Assembly (NCBI RefSeq): GCF_013340845.1
Contig: NZ_AP020335.1
Span: 1,054,001 to 1,118,000, forward strand
Length of the DNA stretch: 64,000 nucleotides
Source of the DNA: Hydrogenovibrio marinus
GTDB lineage: Bacteria; Pseudomonadota; Gammaproteobacteria; Thiomicrospirales; Thiomicrospiraceae
Direction: 5' to 3'
This document shows positions 1 to 8,711 of the stretch, piece by piece (position 1 is the stretch's first letter; each line of letters begins with the position of its first letter). A program made the translations under genes and the position numbers. The notes under the pieces are model-generated. The model did not search any database, was not told where the DNA came from, and saw only the letters and a program-made list of their open reading frames with translations.

Positions 1-2
1 TG

Positions 3-1181
3 ATGTCGTTGACTTCTTTGGTTGCCAAGCTGGAAGCCAAAGGCGATTTTCAATCTCTAGGAGAATACCTTTCACAAGGCATTTGGTTATCGATTCCCAT
101 AGGACTTCTGATGTGGGGAGTCTTAACCTATTCAGACCTTTTCTTAAAGTTTCTTCCTTTATCGCCACCAGTGTTTCATCTAACGGATGATTATCTGGAT
201 TACATTGCCTGGGGGCTTCCAGGGCTAGGGTTTTACTTTGCCTATCGCTTCTTTTGGGAAGGGCTCAGTCTAACCATGCCGACAATGGTTATCAGCCTCG
301 GCGCACTGGTACTGAACATTCCTCTTAATGCGCTTTTCATCTATGGTTGGGGGCCGATAAAAGCTTACGGTGCGGCAGGGTGCGGTATTGCCTCTTCAAT
401 TGTCATGTGGTGTATGTTGTTGGCGGCATTGTGGTTTGTGTACGGACGTCTGGCTCGCAATCCAGAACGACAGGAAATGGACTTAAGCAAATTCCACCCG
501 CCCAAATGGCAAGGCCGTATTCGGTCTATGTTGGCGATTGGGGTGCCTAACTCCTTAGCCTTGTTGTTTGAAGCTAGCTTGTTCAGCCTAATCGCCATTT
601 TGATCGTTAAGCTCGGTACGTTAGCGATTGCTGCGCATCAAGTCGCGTTGAGTTATTCCTCTTTGGCGTTCATGTTACCCATCAGTATCTCATTAGCCGC
701 GGCAATTAGAAGTGGGCAGGCTTATGGTAAAGGCAGCCGACTGGAAGTGGAAACAAGAGTTTACTCTGCGGTGATTTTTGCCATTCTTGTTGCGATTGTG
801 ACAGCACTATTAACCTATTTCTTAAGACTACCAATTATTGAACTCTATACCGAGAATACTCAGGTGATTCAGTTAGCGATGAGCTTGCTGGTCATTGCCG
901 CTTTGTATCAGGTGTTTGACGCTATTCAAGTTACCACTGCAGGCGCGCTCAGAGGGCTACACTCAACGCATACCACGATGTGGATTACCTTGTTTGGTTA
1001 TTGGGTTGTTGGGCTCGGTGGTGGTTATCTGCTGACGTTCGGTTCTCCTTACAATGCGCCTTTGGGGGTTGCAGGTTTCTGGATAGGCATTTTGCTGGGG
1101 TTCGTCTTCTCGGCAGTTGCGTTGCAAATCAAAGTAGCGCACTTGATTCGCCACCTGAGCAGAAAAGGGGAGTTGGTGTGA
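3..1181 (+). CDS. MATE-family multidrug efflux transporter (5' partial)
   Basis: Multi-pass inner-membrane protein of the MATE (NorM-like) family, which exports drugs or cations in exchange for Na+ or H+. The readable 392 residues hold about nine to ten hydrophobic segments and the repeat architecture of the family, with a second bundle starting near residue 170 (AIGVPNSLALLFEASLF). MATE proteins usually have about 450 residues. The frame is open to the window edge and the first visible Met falls inside typical family sequence, so the true start is probably upstream of the window. The stop codon overlaps the GTG start of the next gene, suggesting translational coupling. The substrate cannot be deduced. 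Confidence 0.85.
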   Translation: MSLTSLVAKLEAKGDFQSLGEYLSQGIWLSIPIGLLMWGVLTYSDLFLKFLPLSPPVFHLTDDYLDYIAWGLPGLGFYFAYRFFWEGLSLTMPTMVISLGALVLNIPLNALFIYGWGPIKAYGAAGCGIASSIVMWCMLLAALWFVYGRLARNPERQEMDLSKFHPPKWQGRIRSMLAIGVPNSLALLFEASLFSLIAILIVKLGTLAIAAHQVALSYSSLAFMLPISISLAAAIRSGQAYGKGSRLEVETRVYSAVIFAILVAIVTALLTYFLRLPIIELYTENTQVIQLAMSLLVIAALYQVFDAIQVTTAGALRGLHSTHTTMWITLFGYWVVGLGGGYLLTFGSPYNAPLGVAGFWIGILLGFVFSAVALQIKVAHLIRHLSRKGELV

Positions 1182-1603
1182 ACAAGTTGAATGACTTAAC
1201 AGGCAAGGCGTGCCTTTGTGGTTCCGGGCAACTTTATGAAAACTGCTGTCAACCTTATCATCTATCTCAAAGTTGGCCTGCTACCGCAGAGCAGCTGATG
1301 CGCTCACGTTATGTTGCTTATGCACTAGGGCTCACGGACTATCTACAAAACACTTGGGCAAAATCTACCAGGTTGGGATCACTGGACTTGGAATCAAACC
1401 TCATTTGGACAGGGCTTGAAATCGTTGCAACACAGCGGGGTATGCCGTTTGATGACACTGGAAAAGTGCATTTTAAAGCGCATTATCAAGTGAAAGATCA
1501 ATCTGGAAAGGTCTTGGATTCAGGTGTCATGGAGGAAGTCAGTGACTTCATTCGTGATGAGAACCATCACTGGGTCTATTTAGACGGAAAAGTAGAGGGA
1601 TAG
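1178..1603 (+). CDS. ychJ: YchJ-like SEC-C motif protein
   Basis: A 141-residue protein of the YchJ/UPF0225 family: an N-terminal SEC-C zinc-binding motif (CLCGSGQLYENCC, residues 12-24) followed by an NTF2-like domain. Its biochemical role is not established. I chose the GTG at 1178, which overlaps the preceding TGA and has an AGGGGAG ribosome site five bases upstream; the longer open frame upstream of it is only the shadow of the MATE gene. The gene contains one copy of the 18-bp dispersed repeat, read as KSTRLG. Confidence 0.85.
   Translation: MNKLNDLTGKACLCGSGQLYENCCQPYHLSQSWPATAEQLMRSRYVAYALGLTDYLQNTWAKSTRLGSLDLESNLIWTGLEIVATQRGMPFDDTGKVHFKAHYQVKDQSGKVLDSGVMEEVSDFIRDENHHWVYLDGKVEG
1360..1377 (+). 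repeat. 18-bp dispersed repeat, copy 1
   Basis: Exact AAAATCTACCAGGTTGGG inside the ychJ-like gene. One of three copies whose G-rich strand is the sense strand. Confidence 0.85.
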
Positions 1604-1668
1604 CTAAAGTAGCTAGCTTAGCGGGCTATTTAAAGCGATCAATTCTGACCGCTTTATATGTCAAAGTG

Positions 1669-1836
1669 TTAATCTTCAGTCGGCTTATCTTCCATATCTT
1701 CAGCGACTTCATCTTTGTTTTTAAAGACGCGGTACAGCCACCAAACGGATACGCCAACGATTAATATGGATGCTACCAACAGGCCAAACGTAATGCCTAA
1801 AGCGGAAGTGACTTCTTCCATCCCTATGCTATGCAC
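1669..1836 (-). CDS. Small single-pass membrane protein, unknown
   Basis: About 55 residues with one hydrophobic segment (GITFGLLVASILIVGVSVWW) followed by a charged, acidic C-terminal tail (KNKDEVAEDMEDKPTED). I chose the GTG at 1836 because an AGAGG ribosome site lies seven bases upstream; an in-frame GTG at 1869 and an ATG at 1821 are alternatives. It stands alone, convergent with the ychJ-like gene and divergent from the SPOR-domain gene. No family recognised; the layout (one helix, charged tail) is that of many small membrane-complex subunits. Confidence 0.55.
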   Translation of the reverse strand: MHSIGMEEVTSALGITFGLLVASILIVGVSVWWLYRVFKNKDEVAEDMEDKPTED

Positions 1837-2010
1837 AAAAACACCTCTATTATTATGATCAAACGGCACATAAGTTTCTGCCGAAATCTTTTAATTGCTT
1901 GAAATACGAAGAAATCGTAAAGAAAGTTTTTCTTCTATTTCCATTGATTAAAATCTTTGGTACATTCTACAATAGTTGCAGTTAATTCAATATAGAAGTT
2001 TTGAACATCA

Positions 2011-3180
2011 ATGGCCCAAACCATCTCTGAGCTCGAAAAAGAACGAGCCGAATTGCTCAAAGCAATCGAAACCCAAGCGCAGACCATGTCATCAACACGT
2101 GGTGGCGGTGAAGACTCCCCAGAACATACCCTACAAGATTGGCTAAACGCCGCAGAGGAAGTTATGCCGAATAATCCTAGAACCCGTACCTCACAATCCC
2201 AGCAATCTGCTCCGGCTTCCGGAAAAGACAGCAAAGCCAATCAAACTAAAAACAATCGCGCATCGTTTTTCGGCGTGATTATCATGTTGGCGTTGTTGTT
2301 GACGATTCTCGGCGTGTTATATATCGCTTATACCAGCATCCATAACGAGCTGAAAACCGTTATGGCGAACAAAGTCGATGCGGTGAAAGAGATCAAAGAG
2401 CTCAAGGCATCTGTTGAGAAACTACAGACAGACGTAGCAGCAAGCGGCAAGGGGCAAATGTTTGAAGACTTACAGAACCGTGTAGCGTTATTGGAAAAAG
2501 AGCTTAAATCCCTTCAAGAGAAGATGTCCAAGCAAAGTGTTGCCGTTGTCGGCACGGCTCAGTTGCCAAACAATGTCGTCACCACGGATGTGCTAGATGC
2601 CAAGCTTAAAGAGTACACCAAAGGTATTGATGCCAAATTGGAAAAAATCCTCAAACACCTGAACCTGACGATGAACGACGACGATGCTACACCTGCGAAA
2701 GCCAAAGATGAGGAAACTCAGTCAAAAGTCACCGTCAGCAAAGAAGAAGCGGATGAACAGGTTGCAGAACCTAAAGCACCAACCGTCAAGCCGATGGATC
2801 AGCCTGTGGTTCGCCTAGTGCAAAAAGCACCAGAGCCAAAACAACCATCAGCACCAGAGAAGCCAAAGGCCGCTGCAGCACCACTGAAAAACTATACGCA
2901 AGACGTCAAATGGCTGATGTCACAACCAGCATTTAACTTTACCCTTCAGCTAGCCAGTATGGGCGACCGTGCTTCAATTCAAAAGGTTGTTGAGAACAAA
3001 GGATTGCAGGGCACTAAAATCATTCCTCAGGAACGAAATGGTGAGCAAAACTATGTCTTGGTAACCGGTAGTTACGCTACTCGCCAACAGGCAGAAAATG
3101 CCGCCAGCACCTATAAGTCGAAATTTAGTATTTCGCCATGGATTCGCAAAATCAAAGACTTAAGTTCAAGAGTCAAATAA
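2011..3180 (+). CDS. SPOR-domain inner-membrane protein
   Basis: A 389-residue bitopic protein. Residues 1-85 form a hydrophilic, probably cytoplasmic region; residues 86-108 are a transmembrane helix (GVIIMLALLLTILGVLYIAY); residues about 120-190 look like a coiled coil; a Lys/Pro/Ala/Glu-rich linker follows; residues about 305-389 are a SPOR domain (FTLQLASMGDR... YVLVTGSYATRQQAENA). SPOR domains bind denuded septal peptidoglycan, so a cell-envelope or division-site role is likely, similar in layout to DamX or FtsN, but it is not clearly either. Monocistronic, followed by the tRNA promoter. Confidence 0.8.
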   Translation: MAQTISELEKERAELLKAIETQAQTMSSTRGGGEDSPEHTLQDWLNAAEEVMPNNPRTRTSQSQQSAPASGKDSKANQTKNNRASFFGVIIMLALLLTILGVLYIAYTSIHNELKTVMANKVDAVKEIKELKASVEKLQTDVAASGKGQMFEDLQNRVALLEKELKSLQEKMSKQSVAVVGTAQLPNNVVTTDVLDAKLKEYTKGIDAKLEKILKHLNLTMNDDDATPAKAKDEETQSKVTVSKEEADEQVAEPKAPTVKPMDQPVVRLVQKAPEPKQPSAPEKPKAAAAPLKNYTQDVKWLMSQPAFNFTLQLASMGDRASIQKVVENKGLQGTKIIPQERNGEQNYVLVTGSYATRQQAENAASTYKSKFSISPWIRKIKDLSSRVK

Positions 3181-3216
3181 ATTCCCGAAAATGGCGAGGA
3201 GAGTGCGAATAATCGT

Positions 3217-3245
3217 TTGACTTCATGTCTTAGACTCTCTATAAT
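3217..3245 (+). promoter_or_regulatory. Sigma-70 promoter for the tRNA pair
   Basis: TTGACT (3217-3222), 17-base spacer, TATAAT (3240-3245), followed by a GC-rich stretch typical of stable-RNA promoters. Transcription would start near 3252, about 12 bases before tRNA-Leu. Confidence 0.8.
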
Positions 3246-3263
3246 TCGCTCCATTCTTTACAT

Positions 3264-3350
3264 GCCAGTGTGATGAAATTGGTAGACATGACGGATTCAA
3301 AATCCGTTGGTGGTGACACCGTGGCGGTTCGAGTCCGCCCACTGGTACCA
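3264..3350 (+). tRNA. tRNA-Leu (anticodon CAA)
   Basis: 87-nt class II tRNA with long variable arm. The acceptor stem GCCAGTG pairs with CACTGGT (terminal G-U), followed by discriminator A and encoded CCA. The anticodon loop TTCAAAA gives CAA, decoding UUG. The T-arm GGTTCGAGTCC is canonical. Confidence 0.95.
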
Positions 3351-3367
3351 TTTATTTTCCTCTCTAT

Positions 3368-3444
3368 ACGACCGTAGCTCAGTTGGTTAGAGCACCACCT
3401 TGACATGGTGGGGGTCGGTGGTTCGAGTCCACTCGGTCGTACCA
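3368..3444 (+). tRNA. tRNA-Val (anticodon GAC)
   Basis: 77-nt tRNA: acceptor ACGACCG pairs with CGGTCGT, anticodon stem CCACC/GGTGG, loop TTGACAT with anticodon GAC (GUC/GUU), T-loop GTTCGAGTCC, encoded CCA. It lies 17 bases after tRNA-Leu and is probably on the same transcript. Confidence 0.95.
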
Positions 3445-3604
3445 ATTATTTCCTTAACTTCCTTACGTTTGCCTTTTATGGTGATTGTCCGTTTATCTTT
3501 GCGAGTTGATTGTAGAATATCCCTCATATTTTGAATTTTCGTCTCTGAGTCGAAAATAGTATCTTGAGTGAAAGCTAGTCATAGAGTAGTTGGAAAGAAA
3601 ACCT

Positions 3605-4102
3605 ATGTGTAAATGTGAGCAAGGCTTTAGTGTCTCTGAACAATCCTTAATGCGAAAAGCGATTCAGCTATCCGCAGAAAAGATGGAAGCCGGATTTGGC
3701 GGACCTTTTGGTGCGGTGGTTGTAAAAGACGGTGACGTCATTGCGGAAGGGTTTAACCAAGTAACATCAAGCAATGACCCGACTGCGCACGCCGAGGTGG
3801 ATGCCATTCGCAAAGCGTGTCAAAAGCTGGAAACATTCGATTTATCCGGTTGTGAAATCTACACCAGTTGCGAACCCTGTCCGATGTGCTTGAGCGCGAT
3901 TTATTGGGCTAGGTTGGATAAGATTTACTACGCCAACTCCCGTGAAGATGCTGCGGATATCGGCTTTGACGATGAAATGCTTTACCGGGAAATTCCTAAG
4001 CCCGTTGAAGAAAGAGTCATTCCAACATTAAGACTCTTGGCGGATGAAGCGATCAAACCTTTTGAAGAGTGGAAGCAAAAAACCGATAAGATTCCTTACT
4101 AA
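3605..4102 (+). CDS. guaD: Guanine deaminase-like nucleobase deaminase
   Basis: A 165-residue cytoplasmic enzyme of the cytidine/deoxycytidylate deaminase superfamily. Zinc ligands and catalytic Glu are clear: H62-A-E64 and P-C92-P-M-C95. The C-terminal part carries the SREDAADIGFDDEMLYREI segment characteristic of Bacillus-type guanine deaminase (guanine to xanthine), which separates it from TadA. I chose ATG 3605, with GGAAAG seven bases upstream, over a TTG at 3590. An N-terminal Cys-x-Cys (MCKC) is unusual. Monocistronic. Confidence 0.8.
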   Translation: MCKCEQGFSVSEQSLMRKAIQLSAEKMEAGFGGPFGAVVVKDGDVIAEGFNQVTSSNDPTAHAEVDAIRKACQKLETFDLSGCEIYTSCEPCPMCLSAIYWARLDKIYYANSREDAADIGFDDEMLYREIPKPVEERVIPTLRLLADEAIKPFEEWKQKTDKIPY

Positions 4103-4239
4103 GTGCGTTAAATCGGGTAAATTCAATTTCTGGTCATCATCTTGTCGTAATTCTGCGGTAGACTGTCCCGAATGCTACAAAGCTGTAGTGCTTGCGTAAC
4201 CTACATTTAACCTTCATATAAAGAATTTCATTCATAACT

Positions 4240-4875
4240 ATGTCTTTAACGTCTCTTATTTCGGAATATGGCTATTGGGCCATTCTCGTGGGTACTTTTT
4301 TAGAAGGGGAAACCATTCTTGTATTAGGTGGTTTGGCCGCCCACAGTGGTTACCTAGATCTGACAACCGTCATCGCAGTAGCATTTATCGGTTCTTTGAG
4401 TGGTGATCAGCTTTATTTCTATATCGGGCGAGCAAAGGGCATGGATTTTATCGAGAAGCGCCCACGCTGGCACAAGCCGACCAAAAAGGTCTTTGATTTA
4501 TTACACCGTCATCAGGTACCACTGATTTTGGGATTTCGTTTTTTGTATGGGCTGAGAAGTGTGACGCCTTTTGCGATAGGCGCAAGCGGCATATCGCCAG
4601 TGCGTTTTTTGATTTTGAATATGATTGGTGCTTTGATTTGGGCGATTACCGTCGGTACTTTGGGTTACCTGTTCGGTCAGGTTGTTGAAAGTGTGATGGG
4701 CGAAATCAAGAAATATGAAATGTGGCTATTGGGTGGTATTGCGGTTTTGGCAATCTTGGCTTGGTTAGTGCATTATGTTTGGACGGGCAAACAAGCTAAG
4801 AAAGAAAAACCTGCTGATGAAACTGACACTATAGAAGCCCACAAGCCCGTACAGCAAAACTCAAATCAATCTTAA
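4240..4875 (+). CDS. DedA-family membrane protein
   Basis: A 211-residue multi-pass inner-membrane protein of the DedA (SNARE-associated/VTT) family. Family signatures: the N-terminal EGETILVLGG segment and the conserved FRFLYGLRSVTPFAIGASG region (residues about 100-120). The charged C-terminal tail is cytoplasmic. DedA proteins support envelope homeostasis, and some are undecaprenyl-phosphate or phospholipid flippases; which applies here cannot be told. Convergent with the lipid cluster, only 8 bases from its last stop codon. Confidence 0.85.
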   Translation: MSLTSLISEYGYWAILVGTFLEGETILVLGGLAAHSGYLDLTTVIAVAFIGSLSGDQLYFYIGRAKGMDFIEKRPRWHKPTKKVFDLLHRHQVPLILGFRFLYGLRSVTPFAIGASGISPVRFLILNMIGALIWAITVGTLGYLFGQVVESVMGEIKKYEMWLLGGIAVLAILAWLVHYVWTGKQAKKEKPADETDTIEAHKPVQQNSNQS

Positions 4876-4883
4876 GTAACAGT

Positions 4884-6074
4884 TTAAATCTGGTGTTGTT
4901 CAAACATTTGCGGTGCGTAACGATTCACCAGCCCAGAAAAACCTGAGTGAATCACTCTGCGATGCCAAGGTAAATGGCGGCAGTAAAAGGCTGTGTATTC
5001 CAGTGTCGGCTCACCGCCGCGCGCTCTTTTGAAGCCACCTGCACCAGAACTCAAATTCATCGGTTGCTTACGCTCATGCGTTAAGCGTAATAATACCGCC
5101 ATCAGCAATCTGTAAAGTCCTAACTCTTGCGGTAAATCCGTGTCGTAGCCAACAATCGGTGTGGTGATGATATTCTGTTGGGTAAACAATCCGATGGAAG
5201 CGATGATACGCCCGGTTTCATCAGTGAAACTGTGGAATTCAACCATTTCATTGTCATGCATGGCCTTTAAGAAATCTGTGTCAAACTGCGGGTTATAACG
5301 TGAATGTTTTTCAATAAAAAGTTTATGAAAACACTGTGCGATTTCTGCAAAGTGATGAGGCTTCAAACTTTCTGGCTTAAGCCAGGTTAAAGACGTTTTG
5401 CCAGCTTCGACTTTACGCAGTAAGGATTGATCTTTTTTAGTGTGATTACGTTTCCACCAGGTTTGATGAGGTTCGAACAAATAGACCTGACGTGCTGGAA
5501 TCAATAACCAACCTTGATCGGATAACGTTTGCATCAAGACAGGATTGTGAGTCGCATTTAAAGAACGAATACTCAACGAGTGGGTTGGGAAATCTTTAAT
5601 CAGACGTTGTGTGGTTTTATTCAGCTCATAAGGGTTGAGCTTGGGCAATAGATTGGTCGATACCAGCCAATTATTCAACGACAAGGTACGGTTGAGCTTA
5701 GCGAGTTTCAGAAAGCTGCCGGCAACACTCATGCCTGTGCCAATCAAGCCTTGAAGTAGAGGATTGTTAAGCAACCCCAGTTCGTCTTTTGCATAGCTGA
5801 TATAAGCAGTATAAGGCGAGCAGACATAGCTGTTTTCATACTCGGTATCATTGATGCTCATCGGCAAGAGGGTGTTGCCTATGGTTACCAGCTTATAGTC
5901 GGTTTGAATGTTGTCTATTGGCGTTTGGCGAATGAGATCGACATACTTTTCAGCCTGCAGGCTAGATAGGAACTCAATGGCTGAAGTATTCAACTCAGGT
6001 TCATGATGAGCGCTAGTAAGCGCTGCATCATGTTTATCGTTCAAAAGAGGGTGTTTACTGGTGATGATAGACAT
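4884..6074 (-). CDS. GNAT-like acyltransferase coupled to the BtaA-like gene
   Basis: A 396-residue soluble protein. The C-terminal half resembles GNAT-fold (FemAB/GNAT_6-like) acyltransferases: predicted beta strands around FHSFTDETGRIIASIGLF, then a helix (LYRLLMAVLLRLTHERK) and the signature SSGAGGFKRARGGEP. The N-terminal half is not recognised. The ATG at 6074 lies inside the end of the upstream BtaA-like frame (overlap about 20 bases), so the two are translationally coupled. BtaA is normally followed by the N-methyltransferase BtaB; here this protein takes that place. It may modify the homoserine lipid head group, but the substrate is unknown. An alternative GTG start lies at 6083. Confidence 0.65.
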   Translation of the reverse strand: MSIITSKHPLLNDKHDAALTSAHHEPELNTSAIEFLSSLQAEKYVDLIRQTPIDNIQTDYKLVTIGNTLLPMSINDTEYENSYVCSPYTAYISYAKDELGLLNNPLLQGLIGTGMSVAGSFLKLAKLNRTLSLNNWLVSTNLLPKLNPYELNKTTQRLIKDFPTHSLSIRSLNATHNPVLMQTLSDQGWLLIPARQVYLFEPHQTWWKRNHTKKDQSLLRKVEAGKTSLTWLKPESLKPHHFAEIAQCFHKLFIEKHSRYNPQFDTDFLKAMHDNEMVEFHSFTDETGRIIASIGLFTQQNIITTPIVGYDTDLPQELGLYRLLMAVLLRLTHERKQPMNLSSGAGGFKRARGGEPTLEYTAFYCRHLPWHRRVIHSGFSGLVNRYAPQMFEQHQI

Positions 6075-7359
6075 GGACACCACCGTAGATTGCTGAACGA
6101 TCTTTTAATGTCCAAGCACGGTTTTGTTCGATGTCGGTTTTCCATGGTGCAAGAATGTGCTCTGGAAGCTTGTCTTCCAAAGGAGACACTTCACCTGCGG
6201 TTCTAAAGACCACTTGAGCACCTGGCATGGCAGTACGGTTGACTTCTTGCCATAGTTCGGTCAATTGGTTTTCATCCATCCAGTCTTGTGCATCCAGGAA
6301 CAAATAAGAACTCAAACTATTGTCCGGCATGGCTTTTAGTCTGTCTGTCATGGATTGATGGAAGACGGCAACATGATCCAGATTTTGCTGAAGTGTGTCA
6401 TAGTGCTCAGCCATCAAATATCTTGGAACCGCAAGACGACGTTTTAAGTCATAGCTTCTATTGAAAGCCTGCCATGCGAAATAATTGGTTTCCAGAGGGA
6501 AATCACATGCTAGACGTCGAGCACGCTCTTTCATCAACTCGTGCATGCCTAGCTTCATCTGTTTGGATTCTTTGTCCATCTCATCAAATTGAGCGGGTGG
6601 GATCCCCAAGCTGTACATGACAATCGAACGGCTACATAGGAATTTCAATAGACGTGTTTCAAATACGGGTGCGACATGTTCGTTGAAGAGAGCTTGCTGT
6701 TCTTCGGCAGTGTGCGCTAGCATCACTTTGCTGATGTCATAACCGTAGAGTTTACATACCCAGTGAATCAAGCCGATAAAACGCCCCAACAAACCGTGGC
6801 GGTAAAAGCCATCTGTAAAATAGTGGATGCGAGGTTTTGACCAGAAGTTTTCTTTGGTTTCCCAATATTGTCGAGTCTTTTCATCTAGGTGTTGAGAAAG
6901 CTTACCGTAGTAGGTATCTAGGTTCTTGGTAAGGTCAGCTTTACCGAAGAAGTCAAAAAATGCTTCTTGTTCCAAGTGTTGAATCGCCGCTAGCTTTAGT
7001 TTGATTAAAGCAATATGCGCTTCGTTAAGGTCAACAACCGTAATGGATTCTGGTTTTACCGTCAGGTAGTTCAATGCGTTACAACCACCGGAAGAAATGG
7101 TGAAAACGTGAGAATGCTCGTCTAACCCTAGTGCTTGGATATCTACTTCAGGGTCTTCCCAGATTTGAGGGTAGACCAAACGATCGAACCATTTGGTAAA
7201 CAGTCTGTCCAACAAGCCTTTGCGGCTGAAAATGGAGGTGTTGTTGACAGCGGACTTGAGTAGTTCTTTAGTCGCTTTGGTTGGTTGTTCGTTTTCAGGG
7301 GTGGTTTCTAAGCCGGTTTCAACGGTTGGGCTGGATAAGCTCATGGTTCTCACTTTCAT
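6055..7359 (-). CDS. btaA: BtaA-like SAM:diacylglycerol 3-amino-3-carboxypropyltransferase (DUF3419)
   Basis: A 434-residue protein of the DUF3419/BtaA family, which transfers the aminocarboxypropyl group of S-adenosylmethionine to diacylglycerol, giving diacylglyceryl-homoserine, the precursor of betaine lipid. Family hallmarks: LVYPQIWEDPEVDIQALGL near residues 60-80, the SAM-fold stretch VFTISSGGCNALNYL and ITVVDLNEAHIAL. Three PhoB half-sites lie about 70-100 bases upstream, fitting phosphate-starvation control. No BtaB methyltransferase is seen in the cluster, so either the unmethylated lipid or a different head group may be the product. Start may be ATG 7359 or 7344. Confidence 0.75.
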   Translation of the reverse strand: MKVRTMSLSSPTVETGLETTPENEQPTKATKELLKSAVNNTSIFSRKGLLDRLFTKWFDRLVYPQIWEDPEVDIQALGLDEHSHVFTISSGGCNALNYLTVKPESITVVDLNEAHIALIKLKLAAIQHLEQEAFFDFFGKADLTKNLDTYYGKLSQHLDEKTRQYWETKENFWSKPRIHYFTDGFYRHGLLGRFIGLIHWVCKLYGYDISKVMLAHTAEEQQALFNEHVAPVFETRLLKFLCSRSIVMYSLGIPPAQFDEMDKESKQMKLGMHELMKERARRLACDFPLETNYFAWQAFNRSYDLKRRLAVPRYLMAEHYDTLQQNLDHVAVFHQSMTDRLKAMPDNSLSSYLFLDAQDWMDENQLTELWQEVNRTAMPGAQVVFRTAGEVSPLEDKLPEHILAPWKTDIEQNRAWTLKDRSAIYGGVHVYHHQ

Positions 7360-7427
7360 CTAAATTGCATTAGACAATAACTTAACCGTCAAATATGAAG
7401 AAACCGTGACCAAAACAAAGAAGTTAT

Positions 7428-7456
7428 ATGACGAATTTGTGATGGGAATATGACAG
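7428..7456 (-). promoter_or_regulatory. PHO box upstream of btaA
   Basis: On the minus strand three heptamers spaced at 11 bases: CTGTCAT (7450-7456), CCATCAC (7439-7445), TCGTCAT (7428-7434), each separated by 4 bases, matching the PhoB direct-repeat consensus CTGTCAT-N4-CTGTCAT. Located in the gap between the glycosyltransferase stop and the btaA start. Confidence 0.7.
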
Positions 7457-7497
7457 CGAAACCGAAAAAACATCTTCGGCTTGCATCAACAAAAAAA

Positions 7498-8526
7498 TCA
7501 GTCTTCGTTCCAGTCAATATAGCTCAGATTGCTGAGGAATTGATCTGCCGCTTCATCCCAAGTCAACCCGCCGATAGAGTCCGCAACCTGGCTGCGATCT
7601 AGCGTTAAACATTTTTCAACGGCGACTTTAAGGTCATTGTCCATCCAGCCGTTCAGCCCTTGGGTGATGATGTCTTTTGGCCCTGTCACCGGGAAGGCGG
7701 CAACCGGTAATCCACACGCAATGGCTTCAATGTTTACCACGCCGTAAGTATCGGTTAGGGATGGGAATACAAAGACATCTGCACTGGCGTAATAGGTCGC
7801 CAATTCTTCACCGAATTTGGCGCCGACAAAAACCGCATCAGGATAGCGTTCTTGGAGTTCTTCCAATATCGGTCCTCGACCGACAATCACCTTCGTACCG
7901 GGTAGATCTAAATCCAAAAAGGTTTCCAGATTTTTTTCCGGCGCGACGCGGCCAACCGATAGATAGATAGGCTTAGGAAAATCCATTTCAATACGGCGGT
8001 TTGGGTTAAAGGTATCGGTATCGACGCCACGGGTGACAACGGTCAAAGACTTGAAACCATGTTCTTTCAGCTCCTTAAGTGTTGACTCTGAAGGGACATA
8101 AGTCATCTGCCCCTTGTTGTGGAAGCGTCTTAATAAGGAATAAATCCAACTCGCCGGCACGGGAAAACGCTGATGAATGTACTCAGGGTATTTGGTGTGG
8201 TAACCCGTGGTAAACGGCAGTTTGTGTTTCAAACAGATGTTGCGAGCACGCCATCCCAAACCACCTTCGGTAGCGATATGAATGGCATCAGGAAGAAAAT
8301 CCAACAGGCGTCTTTCAAGGTTCTCAGCTGACCAGACAACCGGGATTTCAGGGTAGGTCGGCATCGGAAAAAATTTGTAATCGTTGGGCTGAAACACCTC
8401 GACAGTAATGTCTTTTTGCTCAAGTTCTCTGACCATCTGAGTCAGGGTGGTGACGACTCCATTTACTTGTGGTGTCCAGGCATCAGTGATTAAGGCAAAT
8501 TTACGAATAGGGGATTCAACATGCAT
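7498..8526 (-). CDS. GT4-family glycosyltransferase, probable diacylglycerol glycosyltransferase (Agt-like)
   Basis: A 342-residue GT-B fold glycosyltransferase. N-terminal ALITDAWTPQVNGVVTTL is typical of the family that includes alphaproteobacterial Agt and PimB-like enzymes. The C-terminal nucleotide-sugar half has LSVGRVAPEKN and the E-x7-E type segment DVFVFPSLTDTYGVVNIEAIACGLP. By context, divergent from a PlcP-like phosphatase, it probably glycosylates diacylglycerol released from phospholipids, making glycolipids when phosphate is scarce. Met at 8526 fits homologues; an upstream in-frame start at 8583 is possible. I saw no PHO box of its own oriented toward it. Confidence 0.7.
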   Translation of the reverse strand: MHVESPIRKFALITDAWTPQVNGVVTTLTQMVRELEQKDITVEVFQPNDYKFFPMPTYPEIPVVWSAENLERRLLDFLPDAIHIATEGGLGWRARNICLKHKLPFTTGYHTKYPEYIHQRFPVPASWIYSLLRRFHNKGQMTYVPSESTLKELKEHGFKSLTVVTRGVDTDTFNPNRRIEMDFPKPIYLSVGRVAPEKNLETFLDLDLPGTKVIVGRGPILEELQERYPDAVFVGAKFGEELATYYASADVFVFPSLTDTYGVVNIEAIACGLPVAAFPVTGPKDIITQGLNGWMDNDLKVAVEKCLTLDRSQVADSIGGLTWDEAADQFLSNLSYIDWNED

Positions 8527-8627
8527 CTTATTATTCTTTTCTTGAGTTCGCGTTAGGTGGGTAAGGTAATCGAAAAAATACACTAAGAAATGAAAGATTT
8601 ATGAAACCGATTTCAACAAAGTTGTTG

Positions 8628-8656
8628 TTGTCATCTAACCGACATTTAACTGTGAT
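8628..8656 (+). promoter_or_regulatory. PHO box upstream of the PlcP-like gene
   Basis: Three heptamers at 11-base spacing: TTGTCAT (8628-8634), CCGACAT (8639-8645), CTGTGAT (8650-8656), separated by CTAA and TTAA. This is the classical PhoB direct-repeat layout, ending 55 bases before the chosen start codon. Confidence 0.75.
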
Positions 8657-8711
8657 GAAAATGCAACTTTTGATGGTTAGACTGACGCAAATAATTGAGG
8701 AAGTGTGGATA

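Noticed and set aside
980-1177. Upstream extension of the ychJ-like frame
   Set aside because: It lies inside the MATE gene in another frame; the GTG at 1178 has a proper ribosome site and gives the normal family N-terminus.
3239-3445. 68-residue minus-strand open frame across both tRNA genes
   Set aside because: It is the antisense of tRNA-Leu and tRNA-Val, a well-known source of false small proteins.
8601-8711. Longer N-terminus of the PlcP-like protein
   Set aside because: It would cover the PHO box and lacks family similarity; ATG 8712 has a good ribosome site.
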